NCBI GenBank assembly: GCA_913778505.1
Contig: CAJYWD010000036.1
Coordinates: 124,001 to 188,000, forward strand
Length of the DNA: 64,000 bases
DNA from: an uncultured Chryseobacterium sp.
GTDB taxonomy: Bacteria; Bacteroidota; Bacteroidia; Flavobacteriales; Weeksellaceae
Direction of reading: 5' to 3'
The notes under the pieces are model-generated. The model was not told the origin of the DNA and did no database searches. It saw nothing but the letters and a program-made list of their open reading frames with translations. Positions 1 through 9,831 of this stretch are shown one piece after another. The translations under genes and the position numbers were made by a program. Within the stretch, counting starts at the first letter, position 1, and each line of letters opens with the position of its first letter.

Positions 1-329
1 CCAAATTTCTGTGTCATCAGTTCTGCAAATGGGACTACGCCTTTCCAAGGCAGATTGGGAGCCAGTTCTATTGTTCCTTTGAAGTAATTGGCATTGGGAG
101 CACCAACGCCAATTCCATCGAGGCTTTTGTCCTGATTGAACTCGTCCATCAATGGTTTTATATTTTCGTAAAGCGCATCGATAAAATCTTCGACCTGTTT
201 ATAATCTTCAGTTTTGATGCTGCCTTTTGCGAGAATTTCGCCACGGTGATTCACCAATCCGAATTTTGTATTTGTCCCGCCAATATCAATTCCAATGGCA
301 ATTTGTCGGGACAGATCAAGTAATGACAT
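1..329 (-). CDS. ROK family sugar kinase (glucokinase type), 3' part outside window
   Basis: Only the first 109 or so residues are visible because the gene runs off the left edge of the window. Translation from the ATG at 327-329 gives an actin-like ATPase phosphate-binding motif, DIGGTNTK, at residues 15-22, followed by GVGAPN and APNLPWKG, both expected in ROK glucokinases that phosphorylate glucose or a related hexose with ATP in the cytoplasm. The motifs are seen directly; substrate identity is inferred, and an N-acetylhexosamine kinase or a sugar-responsive ROK regulator is possible, although no N-terminal DNA-binding domain is present. No -7 promoter element of the TAnnTTTG type was found in the 150 bases upstream. 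Confidence 0.85.
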   Translation of the reverse strand, partial: MSLLDLSRQIAIGIDIGGTNTKFGLVNHRGEILAKGSIKTEDYKQVEDFIDALYENIKPLMDEFNQDKSLDGIGVGAPNANYFKGTIELAPNLPWKGVVPFAELMTQKF

Positions 330-448
330 TAAGTTTAATTTTTTTTGTGAGGATAAATTTAGGGAAAATCAATCTAATATATGACAAATATTAATTTAAT
401 TTTGATGCTTCCGGAGTTTGAATGCACATTCCGGTATTTTTGCAAGAA

Positions 449-476
449 AAAATCCGGAGGCACGCATCCGGATTTT
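449..476 (-). terminator. Intrinsic terminator after the PepSY gene
   Basis: A perfect 10-bp stem (449-458 with 467-476, sequence AAAATCCGGA) closes an 8-base loop. On the minus strand it is followed by a run of T residues, and it lies 9 bases past the stop codon of the PepSY gene. Confidence 0.8.
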
Positions 477-484
477 GGTATCAA

Positions 485-1690
485 TTATTTAGCTTGTGTT
501 TTTTTTCGTCGTCCCCACCAAATCATAAATCCGGTAACTGGCATCGAAGCAATGATTAAGCTTATGATGAAGGCAATAATTTTCGTAGGCAGACCTAATA
601 TTGCTCCAACGTGAATATCGTAATTGGCCGCTACAGTTTTTTCTCCAAAGTTTTTGTCTTTCGGGTCGTGCGTATGAAGCAATTCCCCGGAATTTTCATC
701 AAAAATCAAACTGCTGCTTTTATGGTAAGAATAGGAAAGATGTTTCACATACACTTCGAAATGCGGATGCTCGTGGTCATCGATATGCGGATGTCCCAGG
801 TCCAGGGAAAAGCCATAAGCGTTGGGATATAGTTCTTTGACCTTATCGGAAATCTTGTCCAGAGTTCTATCGGTTCTCATTTCAATAGGTGCTTTTGTCG
901 TGATTTTAGAAAAATCTGGGTAAACGGTTTCTCCACCCGAAAAGATGTAATAGATGGAGGCCTGAACGACAAAAAATGCGTAGAACAATCCTGTTATCGT
1001 CAGAATCAAGGCGAAAATTGAGGAGTAAAATCCGAGAATATTGTGCAAATCATAATTCTTACGTTTCCATTTCGTAGTGTCTTTCCATTGGAATTTGAAG
1101 CGTTGTTTTCTTGCGGCTTTGTTTTTCGGCCACCATAGTACGATTCCGGTAATCAGCATGATCAAAAAAATCAAGACCGGAATACCGACGACGTAAGTGC
1201 CCCAATCCTGCTTCAGAAGAAAACTCCAATGGATGGATTTTACAATGGCGAAGAAGCCGTTTTTCTCATCATAAACCTGCAGAACCTTTCCTGTGTACGG
1301 ATTGACGTAGGCTAATTTATAGATCGGAAATTCATCAAAATAATTCCATTGGTCTGGCTGATGCTCGTACCAATAAAACTGATAGGACATTGTTTTGTCA
1401 ATAGGGACATTAACCCAGTGAATGGGATATTTTTCCTTGGTCTGCTCGTTGACCAGTTTTTCCATCTCACGAATGGGAAGGATTTTTTTCTGGTCTATAT
1501 TTTTCTCATTGTGGTAGATGTATTCTTTTCTTGTCAAGTTCTCCACCTCATCCTTAAATACATAAAGCGCACCGGTAATGGAAATGATGAATATCAGCAA
1601 ACCAATGGACAAGCCAAACCACAGATGTAGTTTGGCCGACCATTTCTTGAAAAATCCTGGTTTTTTTTTATGAAGGTGTTTCTTGCGCAT
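485..1690 (-). CDS. PepSY-associated TM helix domain protein (possible siderophore/heme reductase)
   Basis: A 401-residue inner-membrane protein of the PepSY_TM type. The ATG at 1690 (MRKKHLHKKK) is chosen over an in-frame start farther upstream because the longer version would overlap the preceding receptor gene and the basic N-terminus leads straight into the first membrane helix. Hydrophobic helices lie near residues 22-46, 163-187, about 225-250 and at the C-terminus (ending in a WWGRRKK anchor), with a large periplasmic PepSY segment after helix 1. The family is often found next to TonB-dependent siderophore receptors, where members are proposed to reduce imported ferric siderophores. 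The receptor gene ends 47 bases upstream, so the two are likely co-transcribed. Function beyond iron uptake is inferred. Confidence 0.85.
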   Translation of the reverse strand: MRKKHLHKKKPGFFKKWSAKLHLWFGLSIGLLIFIISITGALYVFKDEVENLTRKEYIYHNEKNIDQKKILPIREMEKLVNEQTKEKYPIHWVNVPIDKTMSYQFYWYEHQPDQWNYFDEFPIYKLAYVNPYTGKVLQVYDEKNGFFAIVKSIHWSFLLKQDWGTYVVGIPVLIFLIMLITGIVLWWPKNKAARKQRFKFQWKDTTKWKRKNYDLHNILGFYSSIFALILTITGLFYAFFVVQASIYYIFSGGETVYPDFSKITTKAPIEMRTDRTLDKISDKVKELYPNAYGFSLDLGHPHIDDHEHPHFEVYVKHLSYSYHKSSSLIFDENSGELLHTHDPKDKNFGEKTVAANYDIHVGAILGLPTKIIAFIISLIIASMPVTGFMIWWGRRKKTQAK

Positions 1691-1737
1691 ATTTCCTGAG
1701 AACGGTGATTTGCTGATTCTGAAATAAAAGTTTTGCG

Positions 1738-3906
1738 TTAGAATTTGTATGTTACAGATCCTAAGGCATTGATTAATTTTTGAGGATTGGCAGTAGTGTA
1801 TCCTGTCCAATAGTGTTGATTGGTAAAGTTGTCAACTTTTACGCCTACGCGGAATCGTTTTGCATCATAAAATGCGTTGGCATTCATTACAAAATACTTT
1901 GGTAAAATAAAATCACCAGTCACATTGTTATCACTTGCATAATTTCCTCCTACTCCAAAGCCAAGCCCTTTTAGAGTGCCATCCAGAAATTGGTAACTGG
2001 CATTGAAGTTGGCTAGCCAATAAGGTCCTGCTGTTGCCGGTCGCAGGTTGGTTTGCACATCGCGTGTATCGTTGTATGCTAAGCCACCTATCAAGGAAAA
2101 TCCTTTTACGAGATAAGCATTGATTTCTAGTTCCACACCTTTGCTGTGTGTCTTGCCGGCCTGCGTCTGTACACTTTGGAAATTCGGAAGATAATCGCCA
2201 GTATCCATAAGCAAATTCTTTACTTTGATGTCATAGTAACTCAGTGTTGCATTGATTCTGCCGTTGAATAGATTTCCTTTAAAACCTCCTTCAAACTGGT
2301 TGGCTTTTTCGGGATCAGATAGTGCAATATTGGCCTGTTTATCAATGATGTAATAACCGTTACTTTTGAAGCTATTCTGATAATTTCCAAAAACAGAAAC
2401 TTTATCTTTCACAATTTGATAAACCACGCCGGCCTTTGGTGAAAATGCCGATTGTCTGTAAGGTGCGCTGTCATTGGTATAGATTCTTCCGCCAAGAAAA
2501 TCGTTGTTTTCATAACGTAAACCAAGCACAAGATTCAGCCCTTCTAATGGTGTGAAAACGTTGGAAACGTAACCGCTGTATGTCTTAAGATCCCCTATAT
2601 TACTTGTCGAGGCAACATTTTTAGGATCTGAATAGATCGCTGAAAGCGTGTTGTGATTAAAATTTGAATAATCAGCGCCCTGAGCAGGGATAAAGTCAAA
2701 GAATCCATTAGGATAAACAGCACTGTTAAGGCCGTAGTAATGTAATCGTGTCGTTGTACTTAGAAAATCAAAACCAACAACCGTTCTGTTTCTCATCCCA
2801 TTTCCAAATGAATAGTCTAAGTTGAAGTTCTGTTGGATTTGGAAGTAAGATTTTTTACTGTCGTTGGTTGCCTGGTCTGCTCTGCCAACTAGTAAAGTAT
2901 TGTTTGCAGAATTCATCATGACCGCAAAATAAGGATTATTACCATTGGAATATCCGAAGCTGTTGTTGATGTTGGTCGATGACTTGATGTGGTCATTAAT
3001 CTTATAATTGATCTGTCCAAGGATATTGCTGTTTCTTGCAGTCGTGTAAAGACCTTTCCCTGAGTATGACTGTTTGTAATCCAATCCTGCTTTTTCCAGA
3101 TCTTTCATATTATTGATCCCGCCTAAGGTTTCCGGAGAAAGATAAAAGAAGAAATTATCTCCAATGGCTCTGGACTGGAAAAACTCGTATTCCAGATTGA
3201 ACTGAAGCCTGTCCGAAGCGTTATAAGTCAAGGTTGGAGTAAATGCAAAAAAGCTGTTCTGGGCATCAGGTTTTTGAAACGTTCCTTCGTTTGTATAAGC
3301 CGTATTAATTCTGAAGAGCAGTTTTTTGTCCTTTGTAAGAGGTGTGTTAATATCGGCCTGAGCCCTGTATGTATTATAACTGCCTCCGAATAAGCTTACC
3401 TGACCCTGATAGGTCTCGAAAGGCTTTTTAGTGGTTCTGTTAATAAGCCCACCGTAAGAAGCTACATTGCTGCCATATAATGTTCCTGCAGGTCCTTTTA
3501 GCACTTCGAAACGCTCGATATTGATGGCATCAATAACAGTTGTAACAGGAGAAACCATTCCGTTTCTCATAGAGTTGTTAGAAGGAAAACCCCTTAAAAC
3601 CACGAAAGAACCGCCATCGCCGGCGCGGCTGGTAGCCGTCCACATGGTTTGCAGACCCGTCACGTTCCTGTAGGCCTCATCTACTGTAAAAAGTACCTGG
3701 TTCTCTAAAACTGCCTTGTTAACAGACGTATAAACCTGTGGATCTTCAATGGCTTTCAAAGGCATTTTATTAGAATAGTCAGAATCCTTTTTTACAATGC
3801 TATTGAGTATAACTTCGTCTATGGTGTCAGACTTTAAAGAGTCTTTTTTTTGTGCAATTGCTAGATTGGTTAATAGGAAAAAAACACCGATACTAATTTT
3901 CTTCAT
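1738..3906 (-). CDS. TonB-dependent siderophore receptor
   Basis: A 722-residue outer-membrane receptor. It starts with a signal peptide (cleavage after LAIA, about residue 18), then a TonB-box-like segment DTIDEVILN at 27-35, a plug domain with VLRGFP and EVLKGPAGTLYGSN, and a beta-barrel ending in the aromatic VTYKF. The plug wording and the barrel fit the FhuA/FpvA-like ferric-siderophore class. There is no N-terminal carboxypeptidase-like domain and no SusD partner, so a polysaccharide role is unlikely. The neighbouring PepSY membrane protein supports iron uptake. No convincing Fur site is visible; a -7 element (TATATTTG on the minus strand) lies just upstream. Substrate cannot be told from sequence. 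Confidence 0.92.
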   Translation of the reverse strand: MKKISIGVFFLLTNLAIAQKKDSLKSDTIDEVILNSIVKKDSDYSNKMPLKAIEDPQVYTSVNKAVLENQVLFTVDEAYRNVTGLQTMWTATSRAGDGGSFVVLRGFPSNNSMRNGMVSPVTTVIDAINIERFEVLKGPAGTLYGSNVASYGGLINRTTKKPFETYQGQVSLFGGSYNTYRAQADINTPLTKDKKLLFRINTAYTNEGTFQKPDAQNSFFAFTPTLTYNASDRLQFNLEYEFFQSRAIGDNFFFYLSPETLGGINNMKDLEKAGLDYKQSYSGKGLYTTARNSNILGQINYKINDHIKSSTNINNSFGYSNGNNPYFAVMMNSANNTLLVGRADQATNDSKKSYFQIQQNFNLDYSFGNGMRNRTVVGFDFLSTTTRLHYYGLNSAVYPNGFFDFIPAQGADYSNFNHNTLSAIYSDPKNVASTSNIGDLKTYSGYVSNVFTPLEGLNLVLGLRYENNDFLGGRIYTNDSAPYRQSAFSPKAGVVYQIVKDKVSVFGNYQNSFKSNGYYIIDKQANIALSDPEKANQFEGGFKGNLFNGRINATLSYYDIKVKNLLMDTGDYLPNFQSVQTQAGKTHSKGVELEINAYLVKGFSLIGGLAYNDTRDVQTNLRPATAGPYWLANFNASYQFLDGTLKGLGFGVGGNYASDNNVTGDFILPKYFVMNANAFYDAKRFRVGVKVDNFTNQHYWTGYTTANPQKLINALGSVTYKF

Positions 3907-3925
3907 GAGAACTGAATAATTTCTA

Positions 3926-3933
3926 CAAATATA
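3926..3933 (-). promoter_or_regulatory. Bacteroidota-type -7 promoter element for the TonB receptor
   Basis: The minus strand reads TATATTTG, matching the TAnnTTTG consensus of the Bacteroidota primary sigma factor, about 20 bases before the receptor ATG. No TTTG at the -33 spacing was found, so this rests on one half of the promoter. Confidence 0.5.
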
Positions 3934-4003
3934 TTATTTTTAATTGTTCTAAATTAACTGAAATTGTGATTTTTGTCAGATTATTAAGAATTATTCCAAA
4001 TAA

Positions 4004-4031
4004 AAATCCTGCTGAGTAATCAGCAGGATTT
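4004..4031 (-). terminator. Intrinsic terminator of secA
   Basis: A perfect 12-bp stem (4004-4015 with 4020-4031, AAATCCTGCTGA) with a GTAA loop lies 24 bases past the secA stop. On the minus strand the stem is followed by a T-rich tract. Confidence 0.85.
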
Positions 4032-4055
4032 CAATTTTTTAATTGTAACGTAGCG

Positions 4056-7000
4056 TTATGCAGGAATTTCACCTTTGTATAAGAAGGATACAATCTCTTT
4101 ATTCACTTTGTCCACCATTTCGCTGAACAAGTAAAAGGATTCTTGTTTGTAAATCACCAGCGGGTCTTTTTGCTCATAAACCGCACCTTGCGAAGAACGT
4201 CTCAAGTCGTCCATCTCTCTTAAATGCGTTTTCCAGTTCTCATCAATAATTGCCAATGAAATATTCTTTTCGAAATCTGTGATGAGTGATTCGCACTTGG
4301 TTTCGTAAGCTTCTTTCAAATCCGTAACGATGGTCATTGTCTTGGCGCCATCGCTGAAAGGGACCTGGATCATCTTGAACATAGAGCCTTGGTTCAGGTA
4401 CACATTTTCGATAATCGGGTAAGCATTGTCTTTCAAAAGATTAAGTCTAAGATCATAATCTTCTTTTGCAGCTTTGAATACTTTATCTGTAAGTGCCGGG
4501 ATTTGTAAAGTTGCAAACTCTGATTCACTCACAGGAGCTTCCATGGTGAAATGCTTGATAATCTCGAACTCGAAATCCTTATAGTTTCCGGTATTTTTAG
4601 CCTGAGAAACGATGGCTGCAGCCGTATCGTAAATCATATTCACGATGTCATACTTCAGGTGATCGCCGAACAAAGCGTTCTTTCTTCTTTTATAGATCAC
4701 ATCACGCTGTTTGTTCATCACATCATCATACTCCAATAATCTTTTTCTAACGCCAAAGTTATTTTCCTCCACTTTTTTCTGCGCTCTTTCAATCGACTTG
4801 GAAATCATAGAATGCTGAATCACTTCGCCTTCCTTATGACCCATTCTGTCCATCATCTTCGCAATTCTTTCAGAACCGAAAAGACGCATCAGGTTATCTT
4901 CCAGAGATACATAGAACTGGGAACTTCCCGGGTCTCCTTGTCGTCCTGCTCTACCTCTCAGCTGTCTGTCTACACGGCGGGAATCGTGTCTTTCCGTTCC
5001 GATGATGGCCAAACCTCCGGCCGCTTTAACTTCAGATTTCAGTTTGATATCGGTTCCTCTACCGGCCATGTTTGTTGCAATCGTTACGACGCCTGGTCCG
5101 CCAGCTCCGGCCACAATTTCCGCTTCTTTCTTGTGAAGTTTTGCGTTCAGAACCTGGTGTTGGATTTTTCTCAATTGTAATGCTCGTGATAATAATTGGG
5201 AAATCTCTACCGAAGTTGTACCCACCAAAACAGGTCTTCCCGCTGAGGTCAGTTTTTCAATTTCTTCAATCACGGCATTGTATTTTTCTCGGTTGGTTTT
5301 GAAAACCAGATCCTGTCTGTCGTCTCTCTGGATTGGTCTGTTGGTAGGAATTACCACCACATCCAGTTTGTAAATCTGCCAGAATTCTCCCGCTTCTGTT
5401 TCTGCTGTACCGGTCATCCCAGCCAGCTTGTTGTACATACGGAAGTAGTTCTGTAAAGTAATCGTCGCGAATGTCTGAGTTGCCGCTTCGATTTTTACAT
5501 TTTCTTTAGCTTCAATCGCCTGGTGAAGTCCGTCCGAATAACGTCTGCCATCCATAATACGGCCAGTCTGCTCATCCACGATTTTGACCTCGCCATCAAT
5601 CACCACATATTCATCATCTTTTTCGAACAATGTATAGGCTTTAAGCAACTGATTCATGGTGTGAATACGTTCAGACTTAACAGCAAAATCTCTGTACAAT
5701 TCTTCTTTGGCAGCGAATTCTTCTTCCTTAGAAAGATTTTTCTTTTCGATGTCGGCAATTTCTGTCGCGATATCTGTTAAAACAAAGAATTGAGAATCTT
5801 CGTTACCTGCAGACATATATTCTACACCTTTATCCGTTAGATCGATTTGATTATTCTTTTCATCGATAACGAAATAAAGGTCTTTATCTACGATGGGCAT
5901 ATCACGGTTGTTATCCGCCATATACTGACCTTCCACTTTCTGAAGCAAGGCACGGTTTCCGCTTTCTGACAAGAATTTAATCAATTGTCTGTTTTTCGGA
6001 AGACCTCTGTAAGCTTGTAGTAATTTGAAACCGCCTTCTTTGGTGTTTCCGTTGGCAATCAGTTTTTTAGCTTCATTGAAAATTGCAGAAACGGTCTTTT
6101 TCTGAACTTCAACAATTCTGTCGATAGAAGGTTTTAGCACATCGAATTCCTGTCTGTCGCCCTGAGGAACAGGTCCGGAAATAATCAATGGCGTTCTGGC
6201 GTCATCAATCAAAACAGAGTCCACCTCATCGACAATGGCAAAATTCAATTCACCCTGAACCAATTCGGTAGGGTTGGTCACCATATTATCTCTCAGGTAA
6301 TCAAAACCGAATTCGTTATTAGTTCCATAAGTGATGCTTGCCTGGTAGGCTTTTCTTCTAGCATCGGAATTGGGCTGGTGAAGGTCGATACAGTCAATGG
6401 TCAAACCGTGGAACTCATACAATGGACCCATCCAGGCCGAGTCACGTTTTGCCAGGTAGTCGTTCACCGTTACTACGTGGACACCACGCCCCGGAAGTGC
6501 GTTGAGATAAATCGGAAGTGTTCCCACCAATGTTTTACCTTCACCGGTTGCCATCTCGGCAATTTTCCCGGAGTGAAGAACGGCACCACCGATAAACTGC
6601 GTGTCATAATGTACCATATCCCAAACCACCGGCGTTCCGGCTGCGTCCCAGCTATTTTTCCAAACAGCGGTTTCTCCCTCGATGGAAACAAAATCTTTAT
6701 AAGAAGCCAGTTCACGGTCGCGGTCTGTAGCTGTTACACGGATTTCGCCATTCTGGGCAAGACGTCTGGAGGTTTCCTTTACCAAGGCAAACGCCTCCGG
6801 AAGGATTTCGTTCAGAACCTTTTCTTCCACTTCGTAAGAATCTTTTTTCAAAGATTCTATTTTGGTGAAGAGGGCTTCTTTCTCGTCTACGTTGGTCGAG
6901 TTTTTAATCTGCTCTTTTAATTCGTCGATTTGGGTAGTGAATTTGGCAGCGGCAGATTTTATTTTTTCTTTGAACTCTGCGGTTTTTTCTCGCAATCCAT

Positions 7001-7127
7001 CATCTGTCAATGTCTGGATATTAGGTTCTGCTGCTTTAATTTTTGCGACAACTTTTTTTACTTCTTTTAAATCTTTTGCATTTTTGTCTCCCAAAAAACT
7101 TTTAAGAACGGTATTTAAAAAACTCAT
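4056..7127 (-). CDS. secA: Preprotein translocase ATPase SecA
   Basis: A 1023-residue motor ATPase that pushes unfolded preproteins through SecYEG. The start is the ATG at 7127 ([10 protein letters not shown]); an upstream TTG would add six residues without family support. The Walker A motif MATGEGKT sits at residues 192-199, roughly 90 residues later than in E. coli SecA, because of a lysine/glutamate-rich N-terminal insertion and a second insertion around residue 130-160. [19 protein letters not shown] (Walker B and preprotein cross-linking start) and the helicase motif GTDIKL with [11 protein letters not shown] are present. The C-terminus ends FLYKGEIPA, with no zinc-binding cysteine tail. 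Terminator follows directly; the gene appears monocistronic. Confidence 0.97.
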   Translation of the reverse strand: MSFLNTVLKSFLGDKNAKDLKEVKKVVAKIKAAEPNIQTLTDDGLREKTAEFKEKIKSAAAKFTTQIDELKEQIKNSTNVDEKEALFTKIESLKKDSYEVEEKVLNEILPEAFALVKETSRRLAQNGEIRVTATDRDRELASYKDFVSIEGETAVWKNSWDAAGTPVVWDMVHYDTQFIGGAVLHSGKIAEMATGEGKTLVGTLPIYLNALPGRGVHVVTVNDYLAKRDSAWMGPLYEFHGLTIDCIDLHQPNSDARRKAYQASITYGTNNEFGFDYLRDNMVTNPTELVQGELNFAIVDEVDSVLIDDARTPLIISGPVPQGDRQEFDVLKPSIDRIVEVQKKTVSAIFNEAKKLIANGNTKEGGFKLLQAYRGLPKNRQLIKFLSESGNRALLQKVEGQYMADNNRDMPIVDKDLYFVIDEKNNQIDLTDKGVEYMSAGNEDSQFFVLTDIATEIADIEKKNLSKEEEFAAKEELYRDFAVKSERIHTMNQLLKAYTLFEKDDEYVVIDGEVKIVDEQTGRIMDGRRYSDGLHQAIEAKENVKIEAATQTFATITLQNYFRMYNKLAGMTGTAETEAGEFWQIYKLDVVVIPTNRPIQRDDRQDLVFKTNREKYNAVIEEIEKLTSAGRPVLVGTTSVEISQLLSRALQLRKIQHQVLNAKLHKKEAEIVAGAGGPGVVTIATNMAGRGTDIKLKSEVKAAGGLAIIGTERHDSRRVDRQLRGRAGRQGDPGSSQFYVSLEDNLMRLFGSERIAKMMDRMGHKEGEVIQHSMISKSIERAQKKVEENNFGVRKRLLEYDDVMNKQRDVIYKRRKNALFGDHLKYDIVNMIYDTAAAIVSQAKNTGNYKDFEFEIIKHFTMEAPVSESEFATLQIPALTDKVFKAAKEDYDLRLNLLKDNAYPIIENVYLNQGSMFKMIQVPFSDGAKTMTIVTDLKEAYETKCESLITDFEKNISLAIIDENWKTHLREMDDLRRSSQGAVYEQKDPLVIYKQESFYLFSEMVDKVNKEIVSFLYKGEIPA

Positions 7128-7219
7128 TGATTCAGCTTTTGGCAACCAGCATCAGCCAATTGCATTAATAATTATATTTAAAAAAGCCGATAGCACGAAG
7201 CCATCCGCTTATTGCTATC

Positions 7220-7441
7220 TTAATATTCGTCTTCGTTCCAAAGGAAATCCTCATCCGTTGGATAATCTGACCATACTTCCTCGATAGAATCGTAAATCTC
7301 TCCTTCGTCCTCAATGGCCTGAAGATTTTCTACCACTTCCATAGGCGCACCGGTTCTGATGGCGTAGTCTATCAATTCTGCCTTGGTCATCGGCCAAGGT
7401 GCATCACTTAGATAAGATGCTAATTCTAATGTCCAATACAT
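7220..7441 (-). CDS. DUF2795 domain protein
   Basis: A 73-residue acidic cytoplasmic protein. The N-terminal half matches the DUF2795 pattern (LSDAPWPMTKAELIDYA followed by a short helical stretch with GAP and VVENLQ), and the C-terminal third is very acidic (DEDFLWNEDEY). Small proteins of this kind are near-universal in Flavobacteriia; their function is unknown. It lies 92 bases upstream of secA on the same strand and has its own -7 element, so it may be co-expressed with secA but is not tightly coupled. Confidence 0.8.
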   Translation of the reverse strand: MYWTLELASYLSDAPWPMTKAELIDYAIRTGAPMEVVENLQAIEDEGEIYDSIEEVWSDYPTDEDFLWNEDEY

Positions 7442-7455
7442 AATTAAAATTTTTG

Positions 7456-7463
7456 CAAAAGTA
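7456..7463 (-). promoter_or_regulatory. -7 promoter element for the DUF2795 gene
   Basis: The minus strand reads TACTTTTG (TAnnTTTG consensus), about 15 bases before the ATG. No -33 partner is evident. Confidence 0.5.
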
Positions 7464-7561
7464 AAAAATTAGGTGATATTCTATATATATTTCTACTGAT
7501 TTTCAATATTATTTAAAAATAATTTTATTCCGATTGACAGAATTATCGAATACCAGATTCT

Positions 7562-8590
7562 TTAGTGCCGATTTCCCAAAAACCATTCCACAAATTTTTT
7601 TATGCCATTTTGGAACTTGGTGTCTGGCTGGTAGCCTATTAAAGTCTTGGCTTTGCTGATGTCCGCATTGGTTTTCAGCACATCACCAGGCTGCATTGGC
7701 AGCAATTTTTTATTGGCTTTCTTACCCAGAGCATTCTCAAGGGTGTGCACCATCTCTTCCAGTGTGATCACCTCACTTTCGCCAAGATTGATGATTTCAT
7801 ACACTTTATCATTGTTCTCCAGATATTTAATAGACTTCAATATTCCATCGATGATGTCATCCACAAAAGTATAATCTCTCGCCGTGGAACCATCACCGTA
7901 GAAAGGGATTTCCTGGCCATCCGCAATCAGTTTTGCAAACTTGTGGATCGCCAGATCCGGTCTCTGCCTTGGTCCGTAAACCGTAAAAAACCGAAGCTGA
8001 ATCATGTCGATGTTATAGAGATGATGATAAACATGACCCAATATTTCGCCTGCTTTTTTGGTAGCAGCATAAGGTGAAATAGGCCTGTCCACATTATCAT
8101 TTTCCGAAAATGGTATCTTTTCATGATTCCCATAAACGCTTGAAGACGAAGCGCAAACGACTTTTTTGATCCCGAATTCTTTGCAAAGTTCCCACAGATT
8201 CTGAGTGCCCCGGATGTTGACAGCCTCATACTCCAGAGGTCTTTCTATGGATGGCCGTACGCCGGCCAGCGCAGCAAGATGAATAACAAGATCGATTTTA
8301 TGCGAACGGAATATTCTTTCCAGCCCGTCCTTATCACGGATGTCCTGATCATAAAGCTGGTATTTTGTGGATTGTACAGCGGAGACCAGCTTGGGAATGT
8401 CAGATGTTTTGTCCGTGAACTCAAAATCATGTTCAAGACCTACGGACGATAAAGTATTTTTTATTTTGATAGAATAAGCATAGAAATCGTCAAAATTGTC
8501 TATGTTAATGACAGAATGTCCATTTTTTAGCAAATGTTCCACAAGGTGCGAACCAATGAAGCCGCTGCCGCCCGTAATCAGGTAATTCAT
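7562..8590 (-). CDS. NAD-dependent sugar-nucleotide epimerase (UDP-glucuronate 4-epimerase type)
   Basis: A 342-residue extended short-chain dehydrogenase/reductase. The ATG at 8590 is chosen because it places the NAD-binding GGSGFIGSH motif at residues 6-14, as usual in the family; an in-frame upstream start would add 12 unsupported residues. The catalytic SSSVYG and YAATKKAGE (YxxxK) motifs and the VYGPRQRPD segment are typical of UDP-glucuronate/UDP-N-acetylgalacturonate 4-epimerases that make precursors for surface polysaccharide. No glycan cluster surrounds it, so its product's destination is open. It is downstream of a T9SS cargo gene but separated by a terminator. Confidence 0.88.
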   Translation of the reverse strand: MNYLITGGSGFIGSHLVEHLLKNGHSVINIDNFDDFYAYSIKIKNTLSSVGLEHDFEFTDKTSDIPKLVSAVQSTKYQLYDQDIRDKDGLERIFRSHKIDLVIHLAALAGVRPSIERPLEYEAVNIRGTQNLWELCKEFGIKKVVCASSSSVYGNHEKIPFSENDNVDRPISPYAATKKAGEILGHVYHHLYNIDMIQLRFFTVYGPRQRPDLAIHKFAKLIADGQEIPFYGDGSTARDYTFVDDIIDGILKSIKYLENNDKVYEIINLGESEVITLEEMVHTLENALGKKANKKLLPMQPGDVLKTNADISKAKTLIGYQPDTKFQNGIKKFVEWFLGNRH

Positions 8591-8625
8591 AGTGAGTGTC
8601 TTAGTGCGAAGATAAGAATTAAACA

Positions 8626-8658
8626 AAAAAAGAATCTCTTATCCTGGGATTCTTTTTT
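8626..8658 (-). terminator. Intrinsic terminator of the T9SS cargo gene
   Basis: An 11-bp stem (8626-8636 with 8648-8658, AAAAAAGAATC) with an 11-base loop gives a T-run on either strand. It sits 17 bases past the stop of the 8675-9487 gene and before the epimerase start. Confidence 0.75.
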
Positions 8659-8674
8659 GTATAAAAAAAAATAA

Positions 8675-9487
8675 TTATTGAACGATGAATTTTTTGGATT
8701 CAACGACACCATTTTCCTCCACGTTCATAACGTAAGTTCCTTTAGGAAGCTGAGAAATATTGATTTCCTTATCAGTCCCTCTGCTGATGACCAATTTTGC
8801 AGAAGAATCGTAGATGTTGACGTTCTTTGTTTGATTGTTCGAAGAGGTTATACAGATAATGCCATGAGTCACAACAGTCGGATAAATATTGAAATGTTCT
8901 TTTTTAACATTATTTACAGCAAGCGTTTGCGTTCCTTTTAATTTGATATCATCCACACGGAAACCAATATTGGAACTAACAGGATTCGTAAAACGGATTC
9001 TAAGATTTGGTGTTGTAGGAATAGTTCCGGCAGCAGTGACATATTCCCAAACTGAAGCATTGGTAACAATTCTTGAATATGACAAAGATGTCCAGTTTGT
9101 TCCATCCTCACTCACTTCTACTTTCGGAACGATACTATTGCCCGTTACGCCATTGTAATGTCCGAAAGACAAACTGAGATTGTTGTGTTGTGAGGTGTCC
9201 ACTCCTGAAATTGTAATGAATTTCTCTGGTAAAGTTGCTGTAGTGGTAGCACCTAAAAACAAACAACCTCCACCGCTTGCTCCTGTGTAGCCTGTAGAAG
9301 TGAAAGTCGTTCGGATGTCAGAATTTCCGGTATAAGTTATCGGGACAGAATTCTGAAAACCTCCATAAGATGTAATAACAGTATTGGTGGAGCCGGTACC
9401 TGCCCCAAAGTTTTCTGAATAGATGGTGGTCTGTGCAAAGACAAAGGAGGTTACCAACAACGTTAGCAAGGTGTAAATATTTTTCAT
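8675..9487 (-). CDS. Secreted protein with T9SS type A sorting domain
   Basis: A 270-residue exported protein. The signal peptide ends TSFVFA|Q near residue 18. The middle (about 20-185) is a serine/threonine/glycine-rich beta-sandwich with FRVDDIKLKG, like the carbohydrate-binding or choice-of-anchor regions of flavobacterial surface proteins. The last 75 residues contain FNIYPTVV, NVNIYDSSAKLV, SQLPKGTYVM and end KKFIVQ, the hallmarks of a type A C-terminal sorting domain that directs passage through the type IX system and anchoring or release at the surface. No catalytic domain is recognised, so the role of the cargo is unknown. Confidence 0.9.
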   Translation of the reverse strand: MKNIYTLLTLLVTSFVFAQTTIYSENFGAGTGSTNTVITSYGGFQNSVPITYTGNSDIRTTFTSTGYTGASGGGCLFLGATTTATLPEKFITISGVDTSQHNNLSLSFGHYNGVTGNSIVPKVEVSEDGTNWTSLSYSRIVTNASVWEYVTAAGTIPTTPNLRIRFTNPVSSNIGFRVDDIKLKGTQTLAVNNVKKEHFNIYPTVVTHGIICITSSNNQTKNVNIYDSSAKLVISRGTDKEINISQLPKGTYVMNVEENGVVESKKFIVQ

Positions 9488-9506
9488 TATAAATGTTTTA
9501 TTGATG

Positions 9507-9514
9507 CAAATGTA
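9507..9514 (-). promoter_or_regulatory. -7 promoter element for the T9SS cargo gene
   Basis: The minus strand reads TACATTTG (TAnnTTTG consensus) about 20 bases before the ATG at 9487. Confidence 0.5.
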
Positions 9515-9525
9515 TCATTTAATTA

Positions 9526-9669
9526 ATGAAAAAATATACTAACCTTGCCTTAGTTGCCGGAATGTTTTGTTCATACTTTACATCAAAAAAAACGTATGAT
9601 CGCAACAATGCTTCGAACCCCAAATTATGTTGCCCTACAGTCAATCCCAATGTAGAACATTTTCGGTAG
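9526..9669 (+). pseudogene. Truncated N-terminal fragment of an exported protein gene
   Basis: A 47-codon frame opens with a typical export signal (MKKYTNLALVAGMFCSYFTS) and continues into polar sequence (KKTYDRNNASNP) before a stop at 9667-9669. It is divergent from the T9SS cargo gene 38 bases away. The following bases offer no continuation in any frame and run into short repeats. This looks like the surviving 5' end of a secreted or lipoprotein gene whose body was deleted or decayed; a genuine short peptide cannot be excluded. The parent family is not recognised. Confidence 0.5.
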
Positions 9670-9707
9670 TCAATATATTCATAAGTCTCCAGTTTCTAAT
9701 TCATGCT

Positions 9708-9795
9708 GCATCGAACGAGCATCGAACATAGGATAACCAATGGATATAGAAAGGATAACCAAGATTCGAAGAATGGATATACAAAGGATAACCAA
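9708..9795. repeat. Short direct repeats in the 9.5-10.07 kb gap
   Basis: Two 22-bp copies at 9741-9762 and 9774-9795 (TGGATATA, one variable base, AAAGGATAACCAA in part) differ at one position; a partial third copy (GGATAACCAA) is at 9731-9740. Just before them GCATCGAAC occurs at 9708-9716 and 9719-9727. The patch lies between a truncated gene and an orphan ORF in the only gap over 300 bp of the window. Confidence 0.75.
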
Positions 9796-9831
9796 TTCTG
9801 TAGATTATGTTAAAAAGCACTTAATAAGTTA

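Noticed and set aside
3977..3998. AT-rich site upstream of the TonB receptor considered as a Fur box
   Set aside because: It contains ATTATT-type half-sites but is not palindromic enough to support a Fur operator, and AT-rich matches are expected by chance here.
7128..7145. Upstream TTG start for secA adding six residues
   Set aside because: An ATG at 7127 gives the family-typical MSFLN start; the extension has no support.
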